From a bacterium BMS3Abin08 (GTDB taxonomy: Bacteria > Nitrospirota > Thermodesulfovibrionia > Thermodesulfovibrionales > JdFR-85): 64,000 bases of DNA. The position numbers and the translations under genes are program-made. This document shows, in pieces, positions 24,843-34,146 of this stretch (position 1 is its first letter; every line of letters starts with the position of its first letter). The stretch lies in the NCBI GenBank assembly GCA_002897935.1, contig BDTA01000122.1, forward strand, positions 1 to 64,000, given 5' to 3'. A model generated the notes under the pieces. It worked only from the letters and a program-made list of their open reading frames with translations, was not told the origin of the DNA and did no database searches.

Positions 24843-26792
24843 GTGACTACAACTACAATATGGTTATTTATCTTTGTTGCAGCTTACTGGTCCTACTGTA
24901 TTTTTTGGGGGATCAAGGGTGCCCGTATGGCCAAGACGGCATCTGATTACTTTATCGCCGGAAGGCAGATACCCATCTGGGTCTTTGTGCTTGCAGCAAC
25001 GGCAACATCCTTTTCGGGATGGACATTTATGGGACATCCCGGGCTCGTTTACCGTGATGGTTTTCAGTATGCATATGCATCCTTTTATGCAATCACAATA
25101 CCTTTTACCGGCGTTATCTTCCTGAAACGCCAATGGATGCTCGGTAAGAGGTTCGGGTATGTAACACCCGGCGAGATGTTTGCCGACTACTTTCAGACAG
25201 ATGTAATGAGGATACTGACCGTTTTGGTTGCACTGGTCTTCTCCGTTCCTTACCTCGGTATCCAGCTCAGGGCATCCGGATTCCTCTTCGAGGTCCTTAC
25301 CGACGGTCTCCTTGGTGTTGAAGTCGGGATGTGGATGCTTGCAATAGTGGTTGTTATATACGTGGCATCAGGGGGTCTCAGGGCAGTGGCTTACGTGGAT
25401 ACCGTGCAGTGCATCCTGCTTGCAGGCGGTATCGTCGCCATAGGCCTGATCACCCTTAACTACGTAGGCGGCATGGGCGCCTTAAGCGACGGGATAGCAA
25501 AGCTTGCCCAGCTTGACCCGAAGCGAACGCCGGACGGTTACAGTCACTACATAGCCATCCCCGGTGTTATCCAATTTGTCAAGGCCGGTCCAAAGGCCGC
25601 AGGGGGGGCATGGACAGGAATAATGATCCTTACATACATGTTCGCTCTTATGGGAATCCAGTCAGCCCCTGCATTTTCCATGTGGTCTTTCGCCAACAAG
25701 AACCCCAAACCCTTTGCCCCGCAACAGGTCTGGGCATCAGCTTTCGGCATCGGGTTCATACTCATCGTTTTCACCGCCATACAGGGCCTTGGTGCACATC
25801 TGATCGGTGCAGACCCCATGATGATCAAGGCAGGGTACAAGGATATCCTTAATGTCGGTGGTGACATCATGAAGACCCCGGGGAAACAGGGTATGATCGT
25901 CCCCGCACTCATTTACCTCCTGTCCCATACGGCGCCCTGGCTTGTGGGACTTCTTGCCGTCTGTGCCCTTGCAGCCATGCAGTCAACAGGCGCCGCCTAC
26001 ATGTCAACCGCAGCCGGAATGCTCACAAGGGACCTCTACAAGAGATTTCTTAACCCCGGAGCATCACACGTCACCCAGAAGCTCTTCGGCCGTATCGGCG
26101 TGCTCATTATTACCGGCCTGGCCCTTTTTGTTGCAACCACGTCACACGACGCCCTCGTTCTACTCGGCGGTCTTGCCGTGGCATACGGGTTCCAGATGTG
26201 GCCGGCACTGATCGGTGCATGCTGGTGGCCGTGGCTGACAAGGACCGGTGTATCTCTCGGGTTGGTTGCCGGCCTTATTGCCGTAACCTTAACCGAGACA
26301 ATCGGACAGAAGTGGTTCGGGATTACTGCATGGGGAAGATGGCCCCTCACCATACACTCCGCCGGTTGGGGTATAATGTTCAATTTAGGCACAGCGGTCC
26401 TCGTCTCGTTCTTCACACAGACTGTCGAGGCCCGAGCACATAGGATGAAGTTCCACAATTTCCTGAAAGAGCATGCAAGTCTTCCTCAGGAAAAGAAGGG
26501 TCTCGTACCTGTTGCCTGGATTATTACCCTCCTGTGGTTCTTATTTGCTATCGGTCCGGGTGCGGTCATTGGCAACACGATCTTCGGTAACCCCAATGAC
26601 GCCTCAACATGGATCTTCGGTATACCCTCGATATGGGCATGGCAAATCATCTGGTGGGGACTGGGCGTCGCTATGATGTGGTTCCTTGCCTACAGGATGC
26701 AGCTGTCAACGATGCCTGACACGGATGTTGTTGCACTTGTTGAGGATATCGGCGACATTAAGGTCGCAAGGCTTGACGTCGACAAACCATAA
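24843..26792 (+). CDS. sodium/solute symporter (SSS family, VC_2705/ActP-like)
   Basis: A 649-residue polytopic protein with about fourteen membrane helices. Family signs are the N-terminal SDYFIAGRQIPIW, TATSFSGWTFMGHPG in helix 2, YGYPYLGIQLRA-like (VPYLGIQLRASGF) and YVASGGLRAVAYVDTVQC. These place it with the sodium-coupled symporters that take up acetate, pyruvate or other short carboxylates. Operon position behind DUF294 and the exonuclease, and the CoA synthetase elsewhere in the window, favour a short monocarboxylate. GTG start, with GGAGGT seven bases ahead. It is followed by a perfect 12-base stem hairpin. Confidence 0.9.
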   Translation: MTTTTIWLFIFVAAYWSYCIFWGIKGARMAKTASDYFIAGRQIPIWVFVLAATATSFSGWTFMGHPGLVYRDGFQYAYASFYAITIPFTGVIFLKRQWMLGKRFGYVTPGEMFADYFQTDVMRILTVLVALVFSVPYLGIQLRASGFLFEVLTDGLLGVEVGMWMLAIVVVIYVASGGLRAVAYVDTVQCILLAGGIVAIGLITLNYVGGMGALSDGIAKLAQLDPKRTPDGYSHYIAIPGVIQFVKAGPKAAGGAWTGIMILTYMFALMGIQSAPAFSMWSFANKNPKPFAPQQVWASAFGIGFILIVFTAIQGLGAHLIGADPMMIKAGYKDILNVGGDIMKTPGKQGMIVPALIYLLSHTAPWLVGLLAVCALAAMQSTGAAYMSTAAGMLTRDLYKRFLNPGASHVTQKLFGRIGVLIITGLALFVATTSHDALVLLGGLAVAYGFQMWPALIGACWWPWLTRTGVSLGLVAGLIAVTLTETIGQKWFGITAWGRWPLTIHSAGWGIMFNLGTAVLVSFFTQTVEARAHRMKFHNFLKEHASLPQEKKGLVPVAWIITLLWFLFAIGPGAVIGNTIFGNPNDASTWIFGIPSIWAWQIIWWGLGVAMMWFLAYRMQLSTMPDTDVVALVEDIGDIKVARLDVDKP

Positions 26793-26810
26793 ACTCTAAA
26801 ATAGCACAAG

Positions 26811-26837
26811 GGGGGATGTGTCATTGACACATCCCCC
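26811..26837 (+). terminator. strong hairpin after the symporter gene
   Basis: GGGGGATGTGTC-ATT-GACACATCCCCC is a perfect 12-base-pair stem with a three-base loop, 18 bases after the symporter stop. There is no uridine run after it, so it may act as an mRNA 3' stabiliser or attenuator rather than a full intrinsic terminator; a small gene begins 34 bases further on. Confidence 0.6.
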
Positions 26838-26870
26838 TCCTTAAATTCCTGAAAAAGGACATAACGGATC

Positions 26871-27125
26871 ATGGAAAAATGGATGGTTGCATGGTATGGA
26901 GCAAGTTCCCTGTTGTTTGGTCTTATCCTCTTTCTCCCAACACGCAAGTTCATACTGGCCGTGAGTGTTAACAAACATCAAAGGAAGGTAAAAAGGGATC
27001 TTACGGAGAATGAGCTTCTGAGTCTCAGGAAAAAAACCAACCTTATAGCAGCGGTCTTGTCCATGACCTTTGCCTTTCTTTATAATCGCTTTATACTATT
27101 CAAATTTTTCGGCTTCGGTGGTTAA
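26871..27125 (+). CDS. small two-helix membrane protein of unknown function
   Basis: An 84-residue protein. A helix at residues 7-24 (WYGASSLLFGLILFLPTRK), a basic central loop (NKHQRKVKRDLTENELLSLRKKTN) and a second helix (LIAAVLSMTFAFLYNRFILF). This would place the charged loop in the cytoplasm. I do not recognise the family. It is separated from the symporter gene by a 12-base-pair hairpin, so it may be a separate or an attenuated part of that operon. It might be an accessory to the transporter, but the symporter's usual small partner (DUF4212 or DUF485) is different in sequence. Confidence 0.6.
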   Translation: MEKWMVAWYGASSLLFGLILFLPTRKFILAVSVNKHQRKVKRDLTENELLSLRKKTNLIAAVLSMTFAFLYNRFILFKFFGFGG

Positions 27126-27190
27126 CTATTCAGAGTTTCATCTCTGATGAGTTATTGAATCCAACCGCAATCAGGAGATAATCCGTCATT

Positions 27191-27775
27191 ATGGGTATAT
27201 TCAAAAGGGGAAATATAACCGGCATTATTGTTTTCGGCCTTTTTGTTGCAATAGTAATTTTTGTATTCTACTGGCGCACTCAGGTTGAAGATGTCCCGGG
27301 TGATTATCATGTAAAGAAGGGTAATTACCGGCTCGAAGACGGCCTGTACAAGGACGCCATAGAGGAGTTTAATCTTGCTCTGAAGACCAACCCCGAACAT
27401 CCCGACGCCTATCTCGGCCTTGCTATTACATATATGCAGATGGGAAATAACAGGGAAGCCATGAAAAACCTCAACAGGACGATCGACCTTGATCCTGATC
27501 AGGCGATTGCCTATGCCGACAGGGGAATCCTTTACGACCGCATGGGCAAATACAGACTTGCCCTTGCCGATTACAAAAGGGCATTGAAACTTAACCCAAA
27601 GGTTGTTAAGGGGCCGGGCTGGCTCTGGAGATTCCTCAAAAACATAAAAGAAAAGCCTCCGTCAATTTTAGCCCGTGCACGGTATCTTGAAAAAGAATTG
27701 AAAAAACCACCTGAAAAACGTATCCTCACCGTGCCGGATGTCGATAATAAACAGTTGATGTATAAGTACGAATGA
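27191..27775 (+). CDS. membrane-anchored TPR protein
   Basis: A 194-residue protein with one N-terminal transmembrane helix (GIIVFGLFVAIVIFVFYW, residues 10-27) and no cleavage site, followed by about three TPR units (YHVKKGNYRLEDGLYKDAIE, PDAYLGLAITYMQMGNNREA, AIAYADRGILYDRMGKYRLA). The C-terminal 40 residues are lysine- and proline-rich and outside the repeats. It probably acts as a docking protein on the membrane; the partner is unknown. It is not in an obvious operon. Confidence 0.75.
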   Translation: MGIFKRGNITGIIVFGLFVAIVIFVFYWRTQVEDVPGDYHVKKGNYRLEDGLYKDAIEEFNLALKTNPEHPDAYLGLAITYMQMGNNREAMKNLNRTIDLDPDQAIAYADRGILYDRMGKYRLALADYKRALKLNPKVVKGPGWLWRFLKNIKEKPPSILARARYLEKELKKPPEKRILTVPDVDNKQLMYKYE

Positions 27776-27938
27776 GAAAACTCCTTCAGTCAAGCTCTCC
27801 GGCCAAAGGTCGGGACTTTCGTCAGGATGCATCGTAAATCAGCAAAGCTGAACCCCGAAAGTTGTGACTTTTATTTTTTTTATGGTATATTTTACCTAAA
27901 CGCTATTGAATACAATCAACTCATATAAGGGGGTAACA

Positions 27939-28955
27939 ATGGTACCTAAAAGTTTTGTCAGGGCTTTTTTCATTATCCTGGTTCTGGGTCTGATAACATC
28001 GGGGTGTGTTTCTACCGAACCGAAGGCAACTGTTACATCCGGGCAGGGAAGCCCTTCGATCTCCGAGGTCCAGGCTGAAGCATACAACGGTCCAAAGGCA
28101 CGGATTGCCGTTGCTCGCTTTAAGGATAAAACAGGGAAAGGATGGTGGAACGGACGGATCGGTGATGGTATGGCAGACCAGCTAACAACCGCCCTTTTTA
28201 ACACAAACAGGTTTATCGTCCTTGAAAGGCAGACATTGGGCGATGTCCTGAAGGAACAGGACCTCGGCACATCAGGCCGTATAAGAAAAGACACGGCTGC
28301 ACCCACCGGCCAGATAGAGGGCGCTGAACTCCTCGTTGTAGGTTCGGTTACCGAGTTTGAAGGGAACGCCTCGGGCGCACGCGGAGGACTTGGGGGGATT
28401 GGTCATGGCATTCTTGGCGGAATAGTGGGTGGATTCAAAAAATCCCATATGGCAATAGATGTTAGAATAATCGACACAAGGACCTCCCGTATTGTTGCCG
28501 CAACCTCGGTCGAAGGAGAGGCAACGGATATAAACATGGGCGGCCTCCTGGGTGGCTGGGGAGGAAGCGGCGCCCTTGTCGGCGGCCTCTCCGTCTGGAA
28601 AAACACACCCATAGAAAAGGCCCTCAGAATCTGCATTAAAAAGGCCGTTGAATTTGTTGCGTCCAAGACGCCGCAGAGATACTATCATTACGGACAATCC
28701 GGCGATTCAGCACAGCCCCGGGCTGTCTCCGCACCCTCACAACCTGCATCTGCCGGCGCCTCCGGACAGGTCATTGTTAATGCAAGCAGACTCAATGTAA
28801 GAAGCGGACCCGGTAAGAACTATGCATTCAAGTTTGCGGTTTACAAGGGTGACAGGTTGACCGTCCTTGAAAGGACCGGCAAGTGGATCAGGGTACGTTC
28901 CTCATCAGGCAAGGAGGGCTGGACTGCAGGGTGGCTGACCTCACCTGTTAAATGA
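27939..28955 (+). CDS. CsgG/HfaB-family lipoprotein with C-terminal SH3b domain
   Basis: A 338-residue lipoprotein: signal peptide with lipobox LITSGC, a CsgG-like domain (RIAVARFKDKTG, then a long FIVLERQTLGDVLKEQ stretch) and a bacterial SH3 domain at the C-terminus (VNASRLNVRSGPGKNYAFKF ... KWIRVRSSSGKEGWTAGW). CsgG proteins form outer-membrane secretion channels (curli) or act in envelope assembly; the SH3b domain suggests contact with peptidoglycan. A glycine-rich stretch (ARGGLGGIGHGILGGIVGG) sits between the two as in other CsgG relatives. I placed the start at ATG 27939 with AAGGGGG ahead; the frame's earlier TTG lacks a ribosome binding site. No curli subunit genes are nearby. Confidence 0.82.
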   Translation: MVPKSFVRAFFIILVLGLITSGCVSTEPKATVTSGQGSPSISEVQAEAYNGPKARIAVARFKDKTGKGWWNGRIGDGMADQLTTALFNTNRFIVLERQTLGDVLKEQDLGTSGRIRKDTAAPTGQIEGAELLVVGSVTEFEGNASGARGGLGGIGHGILGGIVGGFKKSHMAIDVRIIDTRTSRIVAATSVEGEATDINMGGLLGGWGGSGALVGGLSVWKNTPIEKALRICIKKAVEFVASKTPQRYYHYGQSGDSAQPRAVSAPSQPASAGASGQVIVNASRLNVRSGPGKNYAFKFAVYKGDRLTVLERTGKWIRVRSSSGKEGWTAGWLTSPVK

Positions 28956-28984
28956 AAATACCTGTCGAACAACGAAATCCCAAG

Positions 28985-29017
28985 AAGAACCCCGATTCTT
29001 ATCGGGGTTCTTCTTGT
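28985..29017 (+). terminator. intrinsic terminator after the CsgG-SH3 gene
   Basis: AAGAACCCCGAT-TCTT-ATCGGGGTTCTT, a perfect 12-base-pair stem with a four-base loop, followed by CTTGTCC. It lies 30 bases after the stop codon and would end the transcript. Confidence 0.75.
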
Positions 29018-29262
29018 CCTCACTTCAGTGGATCCTGACTTCTCCCAACCCCATCAAAGGTTTTGTAGATAAAAAGCACTTGTTTTCCATAGGTTAATAC
29101 ATAACTTATAAAGCAGTACCTGAGACTATCAGTCCTTTTAATTATCCCCCTAAATATGCTATATTAGGTATCGACAAGGGTTTCTTCATCCCCTTGAAGT
29201 GTAAAGCTTCCCCATGCGGTAAGGGATGGGGTGGTTCAGCCGGTATTAATGCAAGGTTCTCC
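29018..29262. other. intergenic region ahead of tRNA-Ser
   Basis: No gene recognised. The sequence is AT-rich around 29140-29175, with a TGCTATATT element that could be a -10 box for the tRNA; no clear -35 partner is seen. Confidence 0.4.
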
Positions 29263-29354
<92 letters not shown>

Positions 29355-29462
29355 GACTCTGAAACTGCGATGGACCGATTGTCATACCGAACAAACAAGC
29401 CCCGGGCATGGTGGTAACGAGTACTTAATTCATGCACAAATTATGATATTAATTAGTCCTAT

Positions 29463-30413
29463 ATGAAACTTCTTTCTATTCCTGCCATATCCTTATCTCT
29501 TTTACTATCTCTTCTTTTGCCCCTGAAAGCATATTCATTCAGCGGCGCATATTTCATTAAAGACAACAACGAACTTTTTGGTCTTAACAAAAAATACATC
29601 ATCAAGCACGACAAGGAAACCCTTATTGATCTCTCACTGAGATATGACCTCGGCTATAATGAGATCACAGATGCAAATCCTGAAATAGACCCCTGGTTCC
29701 CCGGAAAAGATAGAGAGATAACCCTCCCAACCTCATGGATCCTCCCTTCTTTCCATGATGATCTCAGTGACGGAGATAAACTGATCATCATAAACCTTGC
29801 TGAAATGAGGCTATATCTGATAAAAAAACTGAATAATAAGATGAGGGTAACCACTTTTCCTGTCGGGATAGGCCGGGCCGGGGGAGAAACTCCTCTTGGG
29901 AGTTTCAGGGTAAATGAGAAATTAAAAAATCCTGCCTGGACGATCCCGCCTTCAATCAGGGATGAATATCCCGACCTCCCGGATATCGTTCCACCGGGGC
30001 CGGAAAACCCCCTTGGCAGGTACGCCCTCAGGTTATCCCGTCCTGAATACCTCATTCATGGAACCAACAAGCCCCTCGGTATTGGAAGACAGGTAAGTCA
30101 CGGGTGTATAAGGATGTACCCGGAAGACATAGTGTCCCTCTTCAGACTTGTCTCCGTAAGAAACAGGGTGCTTATTGTTTACCAGCCCGTAAAGATAGGG
30201 GCAATAGACGGCGAGGTATATATAGAGGTTCACAGGGACTACAGAGGGAAAAAGAAGATCCTCCAGGATGCCATAACCCTTCTGAGAAAAAGGGGATTGC
30301 TCGACAAAGTGGACGACAAACTCCTTTACAGGGCAGTAAACGCCAATGGGGGATACCCCGTGAGAATCAGCACTCAAAGCCTTAAAGGATTCAGAATAAG
30401 AAAAACCAAGTGA
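29463..30413 (+). CDS. L,D-transpeptidase (YkuD domain) with N-terminal LysM-like module
   Basis: A 316-residue secreted enzyme: signal peptide (residues 1-25), a LysM-like region (YIIKHDKETLIDLSLRYDLG, about 45-90), and the YkuD catalytic domain (about 105-235). The catalytic motif is HGTNKPLGIG ... SHGCIRMYP with nucleophile Cys215 and base His213. It forms 3-3 cross-links in peptidoglycan or links envelope proteins to it. The C-terminal 80 residues are basic and may bind another envelope part. The Lpp-like lipoprotein gene a few hundred bases away on the other strand is a possible substrate, as for E. coli ErfK/YbiS, though this is inference. Confidence 0.9.
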   Translation: MKLLSIPAISLSLLLSLLLPLKAYSFSGAYFIKDNNELFGLNKKYIIKHDKETLIDLSLRYDLGYNEITDANPEIDPWFPGKDREITLPTSWILPSFHDDLSDGDKLIIINLAEMRLYLIKKLNNKMRVTTFPVGIGRAGGETPLGSFRVNEKLKNPAWTIPPSIRDEYPDLPDIVPPGPENPLGRYALRLSRPEYLIHGTNKPLGIGRQVSHGCIRMYPEDIVSLFRLVSVRNRVLIVYQPVKIGAIDGEVYIEVHRDYRGKKKILQDAITLLRKRGLLDKVDDKLLYRAVNANGGYPVRISTQSLKGFRIRKTK

Positions 30414-30498
30414 GCGGTCGGTCTCCACCTGAGACCACCTGAGAACGTAACGGATTATCTTTTTATTAACCCGGCAACTAATCAGAGAAACCTGCTCG

Positions 30499-30613
30499 TG
30501 TCGTGTCAACCTTGGTAATGTCGGGGTTTGAATTGTCCTTCCCGCTACGTCGGGAATCATACTCCTCTTAGATTCCGGACAAGCCGGAATGACAATTGAG
30601 AGTTGACGCGACA
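30499..30613. repeat. MITE-like element, family C, copy 1
   Basis: About 115 bases with imperfect terminal inverted repeats TGTCGTGTCAAC and GTTGACGCGACA (one mismatch). The interior has two REP palindromes, one around CCGCTACGTCGGGAATC and one GATTCCGGACAAGCCGGAAT. The same element occurs at 38241-38356. It is directly followed by a GC-rich AATGAACCTCCCCGCCG repeat (30622 onward) and then CAGCATCTC-type repeats up to about 30760. Confidence 0.75.
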
Positions 30614-30621
30614 CTCGCCAA

Positions 30622-30760
30622 AATGAACCTCCCCGCCGTCCCATACTTGATACGGGATTAAAGGGGGGGTGATAACAGCATCTCCCATCAGTCCTATCAG
30701 TCGGATTAAGGAGAGGGTGATAACAGCATCTCAATCACACCCACCTCCGTCAGAATGACA
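30622..30760. repeat. GC-rich AATGAACCTCCCCGCCG repeat with tandem sub-repeats
   Basis: The AATGAACCTCCCCGCCG core is followed by a TACTTGATACGGGATTA segment and then a GGGTGATAACAGCATCTC unit that appears twice within about 55 bases (near 30668 and 30716). The unit and its surroundings recur at 54246-54345. Confidence 0.65.
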
Positions 30761-30767
30761 TATATGG

Positions 30768-31097
30768 CTATTTTCTCAGTTTCTTCTGAAGTGCGGCCTC
30801 AGCCCTCCGCACCGCAGACTCGGCCTTATTTAATGCCTCGTCAGCCTTGCTGTCCGCCCTCTTGGCAAGCCTCTTTGCCTCCTCGGCAAGCGACCTGACT
30901 GAATTCAGCTCAGACTCAAGGCCTGAAACCCTCCCCTTTAGGGCATCAACTCTCTTCATGAGTGCGTTGACCCTCTGGTCAAGGGAATCCACCTTCTTCT
31001 GAACAGGCTCGATCTGCTTGGCAACGTACTCCTGTGTAGCACATCCGGTAGCAAATAACCCTAAAATCATTAATGCAGCAAAAGCCTTTCTCATCAT
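30768..31097 (-). CDS. Lpp-like alanine/coiled-coil lipoprotein
   Basis: A 109-residue lipoprotein: signal peptide with lipobox GLFATGC (Cys19), then a continuous heptad-type coiled coil (KVDSLDQRVNALMKRVDAL, LESELNSVRSLAEEAKRLAK, EALNKAESAVRRAEAAL) ending in a basic LQKKLRK. It resembles Braun-type murein lipoproteins and alanine-zipper lipoproteins that tie the outer membrane to peptidoglycan; the terminal lysine would be the attachment site. It is longer than E. coli Lpp. The start is supported by a GGAGG seven bases ahead of tandem ATG codons. It shares a region with the L,D-transpeptidase and is 28 bases downstream of ppdK on the same strand. Confidence 0.8.
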   Translation of the reverse strand: MMRKAFAALMILGLFATGCATQEYVAKQIEPVQKKVDSLDQRVNALMKRVDALKGRVSGLESELNSVRSLAEEAKRLAKRADSKADEALNKAESAVRRAEAALQKKLRK

Positions 31098-31125
31098 GGC
31101 CTCCAGATTTATTGAATTTAACGAC

Positions 31126-33837
31126 TTACTTTTTTTCCTTCAGGACAGCCTGTGCGGCTGCAAACCTGGCTATAGGTACCCTGAAGGGAGAACAGCTCAC
31201 ATAGTCTATACCAATTCCATGACAAAACTCAACTGACGCAGGTTCTCCACCGTGCTCACCGCATATTCCCAGCTTGAGGTCCTTCTTTACCTTTCTGCCT
31301 TTCTTGACCGCCATCTGCATTAAAGCGCCGACACCTTCCGTATCAATGGTGATGAAGGGATCAATCTTGATGATACCCTTTTCAAGGTAAAAGGGCAGAA
31401 ACCTTCCTGCATCATCCCTTGAGAGCCCATAGGTCGTCTGGGTAAGGTCGTTCGTACCGAAAGAGTAAAAATCAGCAACGGCGGCAATCTGGTCGGAAGT
31501 AACACAGGCACGTGGCAACTCTATCATCGTCCCAACGGAATACTTCACCTTCACCTTGTATTTCTTTTTAACCTCCTCGGCTATATTGATCACAAGGTCA
31601 CGCATACTCTCGAGTTCCTTAACAAGACTGACAAGGGGAATCATAATCTCAGGCATAACCCTGATCTTCTTCCTTGAAAGTTCACAGGCAGCCTCCATGA
31701 CGGCACGCACCTGCATCTCATATATCTCCGGAAAGGTTATTCCCAATCTGCATCCACGGTGTCCGAGCATCGGATTGTATTCATATAGCGATTTGTTCTT
31801 GGCATCGAGTTTTTCGAAAGAAACATTCATTGTCTTTGCAAGTTCCCCGAGATCACTCTCTGTATGCGGGAGGAATTCGTGAAGTGGCGGATCAAGGAGT
31901 CTTATGGTAACCGGCAGACCTTTCATCTCCTTGAAAATGCCTTTGAAATCCCCCTTCTGCATAGGGAGGAGTTTTTCGATGGCCCTTCTCCTCCCCTCGA
32001 CCGTATCAGACAGTATCATCTCACGAACCGCCTTGATCCTGTCTCCCTCAAAGAACATGTGTTCGGTTCTGCAGAGTCCGATACCTTCAGCGCCGAAGCT
32101 TTTGGCCACCTTTGAATCGTGAGGGGTATCTGCATTTGCCCTTACCTTCAGCCTCCTCACCTGATCAACCCACTTCATAAGTTCTTTGTACCACCTGTTA
32201 TGTTTAGGGTTGGCGGGAAGGAGGTTGAGCGACCCCTCATAAACACGTCCCCTTGTCCCATTGAGGGTAATCCAGTCCCCCTCTTTGAGTACTCTGCCAT
32301 TGACGTTGATCTTTTTATTCTGCAGATCAATATTGAGTTCCGAACAACCGACTATACAACACTTACCCCATCCTCTGGCAACAAGGGCGGCGTGACTCGT
32401 CATTCCACCTTTAGCGGTAAGGATCGCCTCGGCTGCGTGCATCCCATGAACGTCCTCAGGTGAAGTCTCAGTTCTGACAAGAATAACCTTCTCACCCTTG
32501 CCCGCCCATGTCTCGGCATCATCGGCGGTAAAGACCACCCTTCCTTCGGCACCTCCAGGTCCGGCCGGAAGTCCCTTGGCAAGCTCGACAGCCTTCTTTT
32601 CAGCAGCAGGATCAACACTGGGATGAAGGAGTTCATCGATCTGTTCCGGTTTGACGCGAAGAATGGCTTCCTCTTTCGAGATCATACCCTCCTTGGCCAT
32701 CTCAACGGCCATGCGGATGGCGGCCTGTCCGTTCCTCTTTCCTACCCTCGTCTGGAGCATCCAGAGCCGACCCTCTTCAATGGTGAATTCGATATCCTGC
32801 ATATCCCTGTAATGCTTTTCAAGCTTTCTCCGTATGCTGTATAGCTGTCTGTAAAGCCTTGGCATCACTTCTTCCAGGGATGGGAGGTGCTTCGTATCAG
32901 CCGTTTTACCAGCCTTGTTTAAGGGGTTCGGTGTTCTTGTCCCGGCAACAACATCTTCACCCTGGGCGTTTGGCAGCCATTCACCAAAAAACTTGTTCTC
33001 ACCCGTTGCCGGATTTCTTGTGAAGGCAACGCCTGTAGCAGACTTATCCCCTGTGTTGCCGAATACCATGGCAACAACACTGACAGCCGTGCCCCACTCC
33101 TCAGGTATTTTCTCAATTTTCCTGTAAGAAATGGCTCGTTTCCCCATCCATGACTGGAAGACAGCGCTGATTGCACCCCAGAGCTGTTTCCGGGCATCAT
33201 CGGGAAAATCCTTCTTGAGTGTCTTTTTGACGATCTTCTTGAAGTTGTCACAGAGTGTCTTCAGGTCATCGACGGTGAGGTAGGTATCACTGTCGTATCC
33301 CTTTCTCTTCTTCATCATTTCAAGTTCATGCTCAAGCTTTTCACGAATACCCTCACCCTCCTCCGCTTCAATACCTGCGGCCTTTTCCATGACAACATCC
33401 GAATACATCATTATCAGCCTGCGATAGGCATCATAAACAAACCGCTCATTATTGGTATTGGCGATCATTCCCGGAATCGTCTTTGACGTGAGACCAACGT
33501 TCAGAACAGTTTCCATCATACCCGGCATCGACTGACGTGCCCCCGAACGAACCGAAACAAGGAGGGGGTTTTCAGGATCGCCGAACTTCTTGCCCATGAT
33601 CCTTTCAACCTTTCTCATTGCAGTATCTACCTGCTTCTTGAGTTCCGGCGGATATTTACGCTTATTACGATAATAGAGCGTGCACATATCCGTGGTAATG
33701 GTGAAGCCCGGTGGAACAGGAATCCCCATGTTAGTCATCTCAGCAAGGTTTGCACCTTTTCCACCAAGGAGGTTTTTCATGCCGGCCCTCCCATCAGCTT
33801 TTCCATCACCAAAAAAATAAACATACTTTTTCGCCAT
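31126..33837 (-). CDS. ppdK: pyruvate, phosphate dikinase
   Basis: A 903-residue enzyme that interconverts pyruvate, ATP and phosphate with PEP, AMP and pyrophosphate, allowing PEP synthesis or pyrophosphate-based glycolysis. The ATP-grasp N-terminal domain has VSVRSGARQSMPG, the swivelling phosphohistidine domain contains the catalytic GGMTSHAALVARG (His near residue 455), and the PEP-binding barrel has the terminal LGICGEHGGEPASVEFC. Length is normal. It starts at the ATG on AAGGGAGGATTAGAAT-like sequence (GGGAGG nearby). The gene before it on the minus strand is far away; ppdK therefore has its own promoter upstream of 33838. Confidence 0.97.
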   Translation of the reverse strand: MAKKYVYFFGDGKADGRAGMKNLLGGKGANLAEMTNMGIPVPPGFTITTDMCTLYYRNKRKYPPELKKQVDTAMRKVERIMGKKFGDPENPLLVSVRSGARQSMPGMMETVLNVGLTSKTIPGMIANTNNERFVYDAYRRLIMMYSDVVMEKAAGIEAEEGEGIREKLEHELEMMKKRKGYDSDTYLTVDDLKTLCDNFKKIVKKTLKKDFPDDARKQLWGAISAVFQSWMGKRAISYRKIEKIPEEWGTAVSVVAMVFGNTGDKSATGVAFTRNPATGENKFFGEWLPNAQGEDVVAGTRTPNPLNKAGKTADTKHLPSLEEVMPRLYRQLYSIRRKLEKHYRDMQDIEFTIEEGRLWMLQTRVGKRNGQAAIRMAVEMAKEGMISKEEAILRVKPEQIDELLHPSVDPAAEKKAVELAKGLPAGPGGAEGRVVFTADDAETWAGKGEKVILVRTETSPEDVHGMHAAEAILTAKGGMTSHAALVARGWGKCCIVGCSELNIDLQNKKINVNGRVLKEGDWITLNGTRGRVYEGSLNLLPANPKHNRWYKELMKWVDQVRRLKVRANADTPHDSKVAKSFGAEGIGLCRTEHMFFEGDRIKAVREMILSDTVEGRRRAIEKLLPMQKGDFKGIFKEMKGLPVTIRLLDPPLHEFLPHTESDLGELAKTMNVSFEKLDAKNKSLYEYNPMLGHRGCRLGITFPEIYEMQVRAVMEAACELSRKKIRVMPEIMIPLVSLVKELESMRDLVINIAEEVKKKYKVKVKYSVGTMIELPRACVTSDQIAAVADFYSFGTNDLTQTTYGLSRDDAGRFLPFYLEKGIIKIDPFITIDTEGVGALMQMAVKKGRKVKKDLKLGICGEHGGEPASVEFCHGIGIDYVSCSPFRVPIARFAAAQAVLKEKK

Positions 33838-33951
33838 ATTCTAATCCTCCCATAATTATTTTCGCTATATTACAGGATAAATTAACCCAAAATGGTCAAT
33901 TTTTTCAAGATAAATCGATAATCTTTAAAAATTTCGGTAAAAAACAGCTTA

Positions 33952-34013
33952 AATGAACCTCCCCGCCGTCCCGACATTTCGGGACGGAGTATCTTAAAGT
34001 CTCCCCGCCCTTG
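33952..34013. repeat. GC-rich AATGAACCTCCCCGCCG repeat copy
   Basis: AATGAACCTCCCCGCCG followed by TCCCGACATTTCGGGACGG, a hairpin. It is followed directly by the family A element at 34014. The same order, repeat then family A element, occurs at 10322-10593. Confidence 0.65.
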
Positions 34014-34146
34014 AGAGGCTGTGTCATAATTGTCATCCTGAACTTGTTTCAGGATCTATATAAAACGTAACATATTGAAAATACGAGATTCTGAAATAAA
34101 TTCAGAATGACATCATGTACGCTTTCAGGATTATGACACAGCCTCT
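34014..34146. repeat. MITE-like element, family A, copy 2
   Basis: 133 bases bounded by AGAGGCTGTGTCATAAT and its inverse ATTATGACACAGCCTCT. It is the reverse complement of the element at 10434-10593 apart from a few substitutions and the lack of the extra 25 bases. The flanks (TTAAAGTCTCCCCGCCCTTG on the left, GATGGGAGGGGATTA on the right) are also shared, so the larger repeat unit includes them. Confidence 0.82.

Noticed and set aside
30033-30734. 233-codon minus-strand open frame
   Set aside because: It overlaps the L,D-transpeptidase gene antisense and then runs through a MITE and the GC-rich repeat; it is a shadow of these.
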